DNA from: Candidatus Omnitrophota bacterium | GTDB taxonomy: Bacteria > Omnitrophota > Gorgyraeia > Velamenicoccales > Velamenicoccaceae | Length of the DNA stretch: 11,983 nucleotides | Assembly (NCBI GenBank): GCA_028717105.1 | Contig: JAQUOM010000043.1 | Location: forward strand, 1-11,983 | Direction: 5' to 3' | In this document: positions 1 through 5,899 of the stretch, in pieces | Numbering within the stretch: position 1 is the stretch's first letter | Layout: every line of letters starts with the position of its first letter | Made by a program: the position numbers and the translations under genes | The notes under the pieces: generated by a model | Seen by the model: only the letters and a program-made list of their open reading frames with translations | Told to the model about the DNA's origin: nothing | The model's database searches: none

Positions 1-1
1 G

Positions 2-112
2 CAGCGGGATACGGTGCGCATCAGGAAAGATCCGGACCTGGGGATCCAGTACGATTACACGGTGGTTTCGACGTCGACAGGGGAAAGCAACATGACATTT
101 AATGAGATGTAG
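2..112 (+). CDS. C-terminal fragment of an upstream protein, possibly a pilin or pseudopilin
   Basis: The frame is open from base 2 to the TAG at 110-112 and gives a 36-residue tail that includes LGIQYDYTVVSTSTG and ends in NMTFNEM. The start lies outside the window. The tail is polar and rich in Thr and Ser. Its short QYD element recalls the GEQYDP stretch in the next pilin (124-522), and it sits 11 bases upstream of that gene on the same strand, so a related pilus subunit is a reasonable guess. Nothing diagnostic such as a leader or hydrophobic helix is visible, so the family remains unknown. That it is coding is likely from the operon spacing and the clean frame. Confidence 0.55.
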   Translation, partial: QRDTVRIRKDPDLGIQYDYTVVSTSTGESNMTFNEM

Positions 113-123
113 GGGCGGCCGCC

Positions 124-522
124 ATGACACAACAACGGTATTTTATTTCATTCTTTTCGAGCGGTTTCCGGGCGCGGGGCTCCCGGCGCGGCCAGACCAT
201 TGTTGAAACAGCCGTATTGTTAACGCTTATCATTTTTGCTTTTATCGCCATGCAGACGTATTTGAAGCGCGGCCTCCAGGGCCGCTTGAGAGGGGCGATT
301 GACGGGATCGGCGAGCAGTACGATCCGTACGACACGACGTCGGAATACAATATGATCCATGAGAGCGACATAACGACGACGAGCGAGTCCAGCGAAGAAA
401 TGTACGTCGACCCCATGTCGTGGGGCGGCCAGTACCAGAACAGGGTGGTTACGATGGTGCACGTCGAGACGCACTATGATAATTCGATCAAGAACGGTTT
501 TGAGTATGTGGGGGCGCCGTGA
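124..522 (+). CDS. Flp/Tad-type pilin-like protein with class III leader (132 aa)
   Basis: Probably a pilus subunit inserted in the inner membrane, cleaved by a prepilin peptidase and assembled by the TadA/B/C machine. The first 23 residues are basic and end in SRRG. After G23 comes QTIVE, with Glu at mature position +5, then a hydrophobic helix (about residues 27-45). A YLKRGLQGRLR segment and GEQYDP follow. The mature part is about 109 residues, somewhat longer than a classical Flp pilin of 50-70. Its C-terminal half is acidic and Ser/Thr-rich with no recognised domain. The short pilin at 4813-5037 aligns with its N-terminal half (E at +5, YL-K/R-R, QY), so the two look like paralogues. The start at 124 is the only ATG giving the full leader; the SD is weak (GGGGCGG). 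Function is inferred from the leader and the operon. Confidence 0.75.
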   Translation: MTQQRYFISFFSSGFRARGSRRGQTIVETAVLLTLIIFAFIAMQTYLKRGLQGRLRGAIDGIGEQYDPYDTTSEYNMIHESDITTTSESSEEMYVDPMSWGGQYQNRVVTMVHVETHYDNSIKNGFEYVGAP

Positions 523-530
523 TGAAAACA

Positions 531-562
531 GAGCCAGAGAGCCAGAGAGTCAAAGAGTCAGA
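531..562 (+). repeat. 8-bp tandem array, four copies, between the pilin and the TadE-like gene
   Basis: Four consecutive 8-base units are visible: GAGCCAGA, GAGCCAGA, GAGTCAAA and GAGTCAGA. The array starts 8 bases after the pilin stop and ends 26 bases before the next ATG. It falls inside a possible 17-codon ORF (522-575) that overlaps the pilin stop, but that ORF has no other support. A second array with the same period lies at 1833-1862. The units look like products of replication slippage. Confidence 0.8.
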
Positions 563-588
563 GTGCGAAATATGAAGGACAAAAGAAT

Positions 589-1791
589 ATGAAGAACATC
601 AGATCCAAATTTCTAAATCCGAATGCCGAATCAATGTCGAATGACCAAAATCCGAAAATCGAAAACGGTTTTGGTCATGGGGGCATTGGGAGTTGGGATT
701 TTATTCGTCATTCTGGCTTAGGAATTAGGATTTCAAGGAGCAAGGGTCAGGCCTTGCTTGAGCTGGCTGTCTTCAGCACGATCTTTTTGACGATTTTGAC
801 GGCGCTCGTCGCGTATGGCCTGCGGTACAGCTATAACCAGAGGGCGCAAATGCTGGCGTTCCGGCGCGCCATGAAAATCGCTTCCGACAGAAATTACGGC
901 GCGGGCAGCTATATGCTCATCCAGGACCGCCACATTCCCGATCCGGCGGATGCCTTCGGTATCGGCTCAACCTCGCCGTTTATTGCGACCTCCTCTGTGA
1001 TCAGGGACCCGGAATTGGATGCGCAGGCCGCGGACGCAGCGTCTCTGCCGGCGATGGTCATCGATATGGAAACGACAGGCGTCAACGGCCAAATGGAGCC
1101 CATGGCCCGCATCGTCGTCAAGAATGCGGGGTTCAGGCGCGAGACAGGCGTTTCGGAAGAGATGATGAAAAAATACAGTCTTATCTACAGCGATATCGTG
1201 GATGAAGGGGGCGGCACGGTGCGGATCATCGATTCCTGCATCGGCGAGATGATCGACCCTGGTTCCTGCTATTCGCAGGCCGTTAAGATCGTCGATGTAG
1301 ATACCTGTTACAATTATTGCCTTATCACCGTGACGCAGGACGATGAGACGAATTGTTCGACCATTTGCGCTCAAGCGATGAATCCGCCGAACCAGAGCAA
1401 CAACGGTTACGACGCTGCGGTGGGCGGGGCGTGGTATGCGGCGAACTGGCGCATCGAGAACGGCAGATATGTTTTCCCCGTCTTAAACGAGATCTTTGAA
1501 CGGGTCGGCGAACACGCCGAATCCATGGGCATGCAGCAGGATACCGTAACGCGGAGCACGCGTTCTACGCGGATCCGCAAGATCGAAACAACGGCAAGGA
1601 CCGTGACTGAAGAGAACGCGGAATGGGAAGACAACAGCGTCAGGCAGTTCGTCACGATGGACGCGCTGCAGCCGAACGGTTACCAGGTGAACTACGATAA
1701 TCCCATGGATTATGCGGACCGCGTGGAAGCCGAAGAGATCAACAGCCAGTCGAGCGGGGAGATCCGCCAGACGATGACAACGCCGAAGTAA
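589..1791 (+). CDS. TadE-like pseudopilin, 400 aa, with repeat-derived leader peptide
   Basis: Probably a membrane-anchored minor pilin or tip/initiation component. The processing signal is SRSKG (G53) followed by QALLE, with Glu at +5, and a hydrophobic helix at about residues 55-77, as in TadE-like proteins. The remaining 320 residues would be periplasmic or external. They contain six cysteines at residues 217, 227, 240, 244, 256 and 260, including two CxxxC pairs, which suggests disulfides or a metal site. TadE proteins are usually shorter, about 130-200 residues. ATG 589 is preceded by AAGGA at 575-579 with a 9-base spacer. ATG 634 is an alternative internal start. With the first start the leader is 53 residues, unusually long, and most of it is encoded by the palindromic element at 601-733. 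The mature protein is unaffected if the leader is removed. The next gene starts 28 bases downstream. Confidence 0.75.
   Translation: MKNIRSKFLNPNAESMSNDQNPKIENGFGHGGIGSWDFIRHSGLGIRISRSKGQALLELAVFSTIFLTILTALVAYGLRYSYNQRAQMLAFRRAMKIASDRNYGAGSYMLIQDRHIPDPADAFGIGSTSPFIATSSVIRDPELDAQAADAASLPAMVIDMETTGVNGQMEPMARIVVKNAGFRRETGVSEEMMKKYSLIYSDIVDEGGGTVRIIDSCIGEMIDPGSCYSQAVKIVDVDTCYNYCLITVTQDDETNCSTICAQAMNPPNQSNNGYDAAVGGAWYAANWRIENGRYVFPVLNEIFERVGEHAESMGMQQDTVTRSTRSTRIRKIETTARTVTEENAEWEDNSVRQFVTMDALQPNGYQVNYDNPMDYADRVEAEEINSQSSGEIRQTMTTPK
601..733 (+). repeat. Imperfect palindromic element (MITE/REP-like) inside the TadE-like gene leader
   Basis: The outer arms 601-633 and 701-733 are reverse complements at 25 of 33 positions by hand alignment. 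The inner arms 641-650 (ATGACCAAAA) and 669-678 (TTTTGGTCAT) are perfect 10-base inverted repeats around an 18-base loop. The element would form a long interrupted hairpin of about 133 bases. It is AT-richer than its surroundings and lies wholly within leader-encoding sequence, in frame and without stops. From memory it resembles palindromic repeats with an ATGACCAAAA core seen in genomes of Omnitrophota and other candidate phyla; this was not checked. No transposase is present, so any mobility would be in trans. Confidence 0.85.
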
Positions 1792-1819
1792 GTTGGTTGG
1801 CGGGCGAGCGGGTAAAAAC

Positions 1820-2116
1820 ATGAAAAATATAAACAGGCACACAGGCACACAGGCAAACAGGCTCCCTAAAAAAGGGCAGTCGACGCTGGAATTGACGGCG
1901 GCGCTGATCGTTTTGATGATCCTTCTTGTCGGGGCGGCCAGGATCTTTGTGTGGCTCAATGAGCGCATGGCCTGGAGGCAGTCCGAATATGAAAATACAC
2001 GCGTGACGGCCGGGAGCACCGCGTTTACAAGTTATGTGGATTTAGCCAACGCAGAACACACGGAGGGGGTGGAGATCGATGAGTCAACTAATCCGCCGCT
2101 TAACATCTTTAAATAA
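1820..2116 (+). CDS. Small TadE/TadF-like pseudopilin (98 aa)
   Basis: Likely a minor pilin of the Tad apparatus. From ATG 1820 the leader is 19 residues ending in PKKG, followed by QSTLE with Glu at +5 and a hydrophobic helix (ALIVLMILLVGAARIFVWL). About 50 mostly polar residues follow. An upstream TTG at 1793 would add nine residues (VGGRAG-type), but ATG 1820 gives a normal basic leader and was preferred; its SD is weak. The leader residues NRHTGTQANR are encoded by an 8-bp tandem array (1833-1862), so slippage there would shift the frame. The 3' end overlaps the TadG-like gene by 38 bases, which suggests translational coupling. The protein is short for TadE (usually 130 or more), so TadF-like or simply pseudopilin is the safer name. 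Confidence 0.7.
   Translation: MKNINRHTGTQANRLPKKGQSTLELTAALIVLMILLVGAARIFVWLNERMAWRQSEYENTRVTAGSTAFTSYVDLANAEHTEGVEIDESTNPPLNIFK
1833..1862 (+). repeat. 8-bp tandem array in the pseudopilin leader codons
   Basis: The units are ACAGGCAC, ACAGGCAC, ACAGGCAA and a partial ACAGGC, so 3.75 copies of an 8-base unit. It starts 13 bases after ATG 1820 and lies entirely in codons of the cleaved leader. Eight is not a multiple of three, so loss or gain of one unit would move the downstream pseudopilin out of frame. Confidence 0.85.
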
Positions 2117-4307
2117 TCTGGCGCCTCTGCGCAACAAACGGGGCCAGGTCGCCACGTTGCTCATTCTGGCAACGGTGGTGCTGCTTATTTTTACGATGGT
2201 GACGCTCAATATGGGGAACGTTGCTATCAACTCCACCAGCATTTCCAACGCGGCCGATTCGGGCGGCTTATACCTGGCGTCCCAGTTGTCCACGAAGTCG
2301 CGCCAGCTTTATGAATCTCTCGGGAATTCGACGGAGAAGTGTCAGAAGACCGGGTGGGCGAGCTTTGTTCTGGCGATCGTCGTTGCAATCATAGCGATCG
2401 TCATCACCGTTATCACGTTCGGCGCCGGCGCGCCGGCGGGTGCGACGATGCTGGCGACAGCCGCTAGCATGGTGGCGCAGGCCGGGACGACGGCTGTCGT
2501 TGCTGCCGGCGCTATCGGCGGCGCTATCGGCGGCGCTATCGGCGGCGCTATTGCCGGAACCGGTGTTTTAAAGGGTGCTTTGTCAGGCGCGGCCGTGGGC
2601 GCGGCCCTCGGGTTTGCCGCGGCAGGCGCTGCCGGCGCTTTGGGCGGCGCAGCCTCGAGCTCGACTGTGGGGACGACAGCCACCACGGGTACAGTCGCAG
2701 GAGAAGGCGGCGCTGTCATGACCGGCCAGGGCATCGCGACGGCATCCGGAACGATGTCTTTTGGGGCAGGAGCGGCTGTTCCTGCGGGCTCTCAGCTTTT
2801 GGTCGGCTCCGTTCTTATCCCTTCTACCGCAGGGCTTGGTACGTTGGCCCTGGGCGTGCTTTCCGTTGCCGCGGCAGGGTATAACGAGTCGGTGCAACAG
2901 AGTATCCCCGGCGCTGTGGCCGAGCAATTCACGAAGATGCTCAACAAGATGTCGGAACCCAACCGGATCCGCGAATCGGTCTTTATGCAGGCGCTCCAGT
3001 TGGTCGTGGATGATCCGACAAAGTCTTATGATTCGCCGGATTCCAATTTGAACGGCGATGCGCTCGAATATGTGCCTGATTTTCAGATATGGCTCTTTAA
3101 CAGGTTTAAGCTGATCAACAGCGTAACGGACCTGATCGATCCGGAGCCGGTCGTTTATGACTTCCTGAATAATTATGCCTGGCAGTTTGAAAACATCTGT
3201 AAACTGGCCAATGAAGGCGGAGATTATTGGCTCTATGTCACGGGCGCGGCGACGTATGTGGGCCAGCCCGGGCCGTTGGAACGCGAGGATTACAAGTGGA
3301 TCCTGACTCCTGCCCCGACGCCGGAAGATCCGGAGGCCATGACGTATGTCGCCGAGGCAGGCCGTGACGGCCACGTGGTCGAACTTTTGCGTACATTGCG
3401 CAGCGAGGGCATCACCGTGCCGTTTTGGAACCCGGGCCCGACGCCTGTGCAGATGAATGAATGGGGCTTGCAATGCACCGGCGATGTCTGCATCGATCCT
3501 CCGATCGCTCTCGGGTATGACGAACTGGACGATATGGCCGACAACCTGATGGAGATGGGGGATTTTATCGCGGCCCTGAGGGCGCAGCCCGAGAACGACA
3601 CGATCGATGCGTGGAGAGGATGGGCGTTCTTCTTCTATGATGAATACGACACCACGAACCCGGCATCGTATCTGGTGAGGGCCCAGAGATATCAAGAAGA
3701 TCTGGGCGAGTGGATCACGGCGATCGACGGTATCAGGACAGGCCTTCCGGCTTGCCTTTTCGGCGGCCCGCCGGGAGCAGAAGTCCTCAATCCGCCCTGC
3801 CAGTTCGGCGCGGGCGGCAGCATCGACAACGATATGGATGATGAATTTTACGCCGCTTTGTACGATCTCGGCGGCATGCAGTATGAGATGCAATCGTTCG
3901 CCGGCGCGATCCAGGGATTTTTCACCGCGCTTTTCCCGGAGGTCGAAGAGTCCGCTTATGAGCAGATCTGCGTTCCGCCGGACGAGTTGAACCCCGCAGG
4001 AAAATCCTGCGGCGGCAAAAACCCCGTGCGGTATGAATGGAAGGATTCCCGCGGAGACCATGAAGTAACGGTCAAGGCTGTTTTCAATGTCCCGCGCCTG
4101 CGGACGTACAAGACAGGCAATTGGTTCAGCGGCAAGACCTGTGTGCAGCTGCTTTATGGCGCCGAGAATACGGAAGTGATCGTGTCGCGCTGGGACAGCT
4201 CCAAAGGCATGGGGGCCCTGGGAACATGGAACCCGTTCGGCGGCCGCGTGACAAAAGCCGCGCGCGCGTATTACAGTTATAACAAAGAAGTCAGATTGGT
4301 GGATTAG
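2079..4307 (+). CDS. TadG-like protein with Gly/Ala-rich membrane-like insert (742 aa)
   Basis: The N-terminus (about residues 17-70) matches the Tad/TadG domain: a basic stretch, RGQVATLLILATVV helix, then GNVAINSTSISNAADSGGL, the asparagine-alanine-aspartate motif typical of putative Flp-assembly TadG proteins. There is no Glu at +5 after the RG, so prepilin cleavage is not expected. Residues 93-267 are an unusual insert: a strongly hydrophobic helix (FVLAIVVAIIAIVITVI, about 96-112), then a Gly/Ala-rich segment with GAIG repeats (144-159). The C-terminal part (268-742) is soluble, acidic and Trp/Tyr-rich, with several cysteines probably in disulfides. TadG is thought to anchor or cap the pilus; the large external part would suit adhesion, by inference. 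ATG 2079 is preceded by GGTGGAG at 2068-2074, and the start lies inside the previous gene. Confidence 0.75.
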   Translation: MSQLIRRLTSLNNLAPLRNKRGQVATLLILATVVLLIFTMVTLNMGNVAINSTSISNAADSGGLYLASQLSTKSRQLYESLGNSTEKCQKTGWASFVLAIVVAIIAIVITVITFGAGAPAGATMLATAASMVAQAGTTAVVAAGAIGGAIGGAIGGAIAGTGVLKGALSGAAVGAALGFAAAGAAGALGGAASSSTVGTTATTGTVAGEGGAVMTGQGIATASGTMSFGAGAAVPAGSQLLVGSVLIPSTAGLGTLALGVLSVAAAGYNESVQQSIPGAVAEQFTKMLNKMSEPNRIRESVFMQALQLVVDDPTKSYDSPDSNLNGDALEYVPDFQIWLFNRFKLINSVTDLIDPEPVVYDFLNNYAWQFENICKLANEGGDYWLYVTGAATYVGQPGPLEREDYKWILTPAPTPEDPEAMTYVAEAGRDGHVVELLRTLRSEGITVPFWNPGPTPVQMNEWGLQCTGDVCIDPPIALGYDELDDMADNLMEMGDFIAALRAQPENDTIDAWRGWAFFFYDEYDTTNPASYLVRAQRYQEDLGEWITAIDGIRTGLPACLFGGPPGAEVLNPPCQFGAGGSIDNDMDDEFYAALYDLGGMQYEMQSFAGAIQGFFTALFPEVEESAYEQICVPPDELNPAGKSCGGKNPVRYEWKDSRGDHEVTVKAVFNVPRLRTYKTGNWFSGKTCVQLLYGAENTEVIVSRWDSSKGMGALGTWNPFGGRVTKAARAYYSYNKEVRLVD
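2508..2555 (+). repeat. 12-bp tandem repeat encoding a GAIG glycine zipper
   Basis: Three perfect copies of GGCGCTATCGGC (2508-2543) are followed by a diverged fourth (2544-2555). Translated, they give GAIG three times, then GAIA, placing Gly at every fourth residue (144, 148, 152, 156), with a second series at 147, 151 and 155. Twelve bases keep the frame, so copy number can vary without breaking the gene. Confidence 0.9.
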
Positions 4308-4315
4308 GCCAACAC

Positions 4316-4321
4316 GAGGTG
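4316..4321 (+). promoter_or_regulatory. Shine-Dalgarno GAGGTG that fixes the lipoprotein start
   Basis: GAGGTG matches the anti-SD complement and lies six bases before ATG 4328. The GTG at 4319-4321, which would give a three-residue longer ORF, is part of this site and so is unlikely to be the start codon. Confidence 0.65.
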
Positions 4322-4327
4322 CTGTTT

Positions 4328-4816
4328 ATGATGAGGATCGCGGCAAGATTAATGGTGACGGGAATGGTTGCGGTTCTGGTCCTTGCCGGATGCGGCCGGC
4401 AGGATGATGTGACCCTGGCGCGCCAGGTCGTCACGGATTTGACGAGGGGCCGTTATGCCGTGCGCAAGTTGATCGATTGGCCGAACTTCGTGGCTTTTGA
4501 AAAAAGCATCGGCGAAGAATACAAGTCGCTGCCGAACAATGAAGAGAAACAGAATTACGAACGGGCGTTTATCGATAGTTTTAAAAAAGGGTTTCGGGAA
4601 CAAAAAGGAAGCATGAACGCGTTTACCGGCTGGAGGATGTTCAGCCAGAAAGACCCGAACCTCAACGTCGTGGCTGCGGATTTAGCCGGCGGCAAGATCG
4701 TGTTCTTTGTTGCCGTGAAGTCCGAACGGGGCAAGCGCAAGGTCGTAGAGCTGAAACTGATGCAGGTGCTTGATGCGCAGAAGTTCGAAGAGTATGAGAA
4801 GGAGATGTCGCAATGA
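4328..4816 (+). CDS. Small lipoprotein in the Tad operon (162 aa), function unknown
   Basis: The N-terminus has two arginines, a hydrophobic stretch (MVTGMVAVLVLAGC) and a clear lipobox LAGC with the lipid-attachment Cys at residue 22, so the protein should be exported and lipidated. Gly and Arg follow the Cys, so no +2 Asp inner-membrane retention signal is present. The mature part of about 140 residues is mixed helix and strand, with repeated basic and acidic residues and a Lys-rich strand near the C-terminus (FFVAVKSERGKRKVVELKL). The pattern of helices followed by strands is reminiscent of NTF2-like lipoproteins, but no family is recognised with confidence. Classical Tad loci carry the TPR lipoprotein TadD; no TPR motifs are visible here. 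It lies 20 bases after the TadG-like gene and overlaps the next pilin at ATGA (4813-4816). Confidence 0.8.
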   Translation: MMRIAARLMVTGMVAVLVLAGCGRQDDVTLARQVVTDLTRGRYAVRKLIDWPNFVAFEKSIGEEYKSLPNNEEKQNYERAFIDSFKKGFREQKGSMNAFTGWRMFSQKDPNLNVVAADLAGGKIVFFVAVKSERGKRKVVELKLMQVLDAQKFEEYEKEMSQ

Positions 4817-5037
4817 ACGGAGTTTTTTCTCTCTTCAACGCCAGAAGGAGCCGCGCCGGGATGAGCGTCCTGGAATATTCCCTGTTGATCGCGGCCATCC
4901 TGGCGGCCCTGTTGTCCGTTCAGGTGTATTTGAGGAGGGCGATCTCGTATAAGTGGCGTGACGCGGCGGATTCTTTTGGCCTGGGCCGGCAGTATGAGAC
5001 AGACGGTTCCAAGGCCACAACCGTGGTGAGGTATTGA
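4813..5037 (+). CDS. Short Flp-like pilin (74 aa)
   Basis: The size and layout fit a Flp pilin. The leader MNGVFSLFNARRSRAG (16 residues) ends at Gly, followed by MSVLEY with Glu at +5 and Tyr at +6, the Glu-Tyr pair typical of Flp pilins. A hydrophobic helix (SLLIAAILAALLSVQVYL) follows. The 20-odd residues after it include WRDAADSFGLGRQYET and resemble the matching part of the pilin at 124-522. The start is set by AAGGAG at 4799-4804 with an 8-base spacer and overlaps the lipoprotein stop. tadB begins two bases after the stop. Being the most compact and Flp-like of the four class III proteins here, it is a good candidate for the major pilin, but its position directly before tadB could equally mark a minor one. 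Confidence 0.8.
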   Translation: MNGVFSLFNARRSRAGMSVLEYSLLIAAILAALLSVQVYLRRAISYKWRDAADSFGLGRQYETDGSKATTVVRY

Positions 5038-5038
5038 C

Positions 5039-5890
5039 ATGGTGATGAAAGGGCTTATCTTCATAGCGCTGTTTGCGTCGGTGACGGTCCTGGGATACCA
5101 GCTTGTTCCCGTGGCGTGGGACAAGTTTTATGCCTGGCGCGTCCACGGCGTCGAGGTGCAGAAGGCAAGGCTCAAGGAGATGTTCCTGGATATGGACCCC
5201 CAGAAACTTTTCCTGCTCAATGTCATTTCTCCGACGGTCTTCTGCATCGTCGGCCTGGCCATCCTCAAGAGCCTGATGGGGGCTTTGGCGGGCCTCGCGG
5301 TCGGTTTCGCGATCCCGGCCCTGATCGTCAAGAACATGATTTTCGCCAGGAAGGCGCGGTTTGCCGTTCAGATCACCGACGGTCTGATGATCCTGTCGAG
5401 CTGTTTGAAGGGCGGTTTAAGCTTGCTGCAGTCGATCGAGGCGCTTGTCGAAGAACTGCCCGCGCCGATCAGCCAGGAGTTCGGGTTGATCTTGAGGGAA
5501 AACAAGATGGGGATTCCGCTGGAAGAATCCTTTGAAAATTTAAACAAGAGGATGCCGTCCGAAGAGCTGAACCTGTTGACGACGGCCATCCTGGTTGCGC
5601 GCGAGACCGGCGGCGACATCACGCTTTTGTTCGGCCGCCTGATTGATACGATCCGCGTGAAGTCCAAGCTCAATGAAAACGTCAAGACCTTGAGCATGCA
5701 GGGCAAGATCCAGGGCATCGTCATGTCGATGCTGCCCATCGCTTTCGCGATCCTGGTCGTGTCGTTCAATCCGAACTATTTCGATATTATGCTCTCGAGC
5801 CCTGTGGGCCGGGGGCTGATGGTATACGCGGCGATTTCCGAATGTATCGGGATGTACATGATCCGGATGTTTTCCCGGATCAACGTGTAA
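5039..5890 (+). CDS. tadB: TadB, inner-membrane platform protein of the Tad pilus
   Basis: Polytopic membrane protein that with TadC forms the platform for pilin polymerisation driven by TadA. An N-terminal membrane segment (about 4-22), a cytoplasmic stretch, and two segments near 59-97 precede the T2SSF/GspF-type domain (about 108-240). Visible hallmarks are QITDGLMILSSCLKGGLSLLQSIE, split here as a helix of about residues 111-134, then E-L-P at 139-141, RENKMGIPLEESF, the ARETGGDI turn (187-194) and VKTLSMQGKIQG (215-226). Membrane segments follow at about 227-243 and 258-277. The length of 283 is normal. RBS GGTGAGG (5025-5031) lies seven bases before ATG 5039, in the end of the pilin gene. 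The order pilin-tadB-tadC is compact and surely co-transcribed. Confidence 0.9.
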   Translation: MVMKGLIFIALFASVTVLGYQLVPVAWDKFYAWRVHGVEVQKARLKEMFLDMDPQKLFLLNVISPTVFCIVGLAILKSLMGALAGLAVGFAIPALIVKNMIFARKARFAVQITDGLMILSSCLKGGLSLLQSIEALVEELPAPISQEFGLILRENKMGIPLEESFENLNKRMPSEELNLLTTAILVARETGGDITLLFGRLIDTIRVKSKLNENVKTLSMQGKIQGIVMSMLPIAFAILVVSFNPNYFDIMLSSPVGRGLMVYAAISECIGMYMIRMFSRINV

Positions 5891-5899
5891 GGAGCCGTC

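Noticed and set aside
522..575. 17-codon ORF starting in the pilin stop (TGATG)
   Set aside because: It is made mostly of the 8-bp repeat units and has no other sign of coding.
1793..1795. TTG start for the small pseudopilin
   Set aside because: It begins two bases after the previous stop with no proper SD. ATG 1820 gives a normal 19-residue leader.
531..1862. Short tandem repeats as a CRISPR remnant
   Set aside because: Units are 8 bases, directly adjacent, without spacers, and no cas gene is present.
2583..4061. Long minus-strand ORF (492 codons) opposite the TadG-like gene
   Set aside because: It mirrors the codon register of a GC-rich plus-strand gene with clear Tad domain, and its product is Arg/His/Ile-rich with no recognisable domain.
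4319..4321. GTG as start of the lipoprotein gene
   Set aside because: It is part of the GAGGTG ribosome binding site six bases before ATG 4328.
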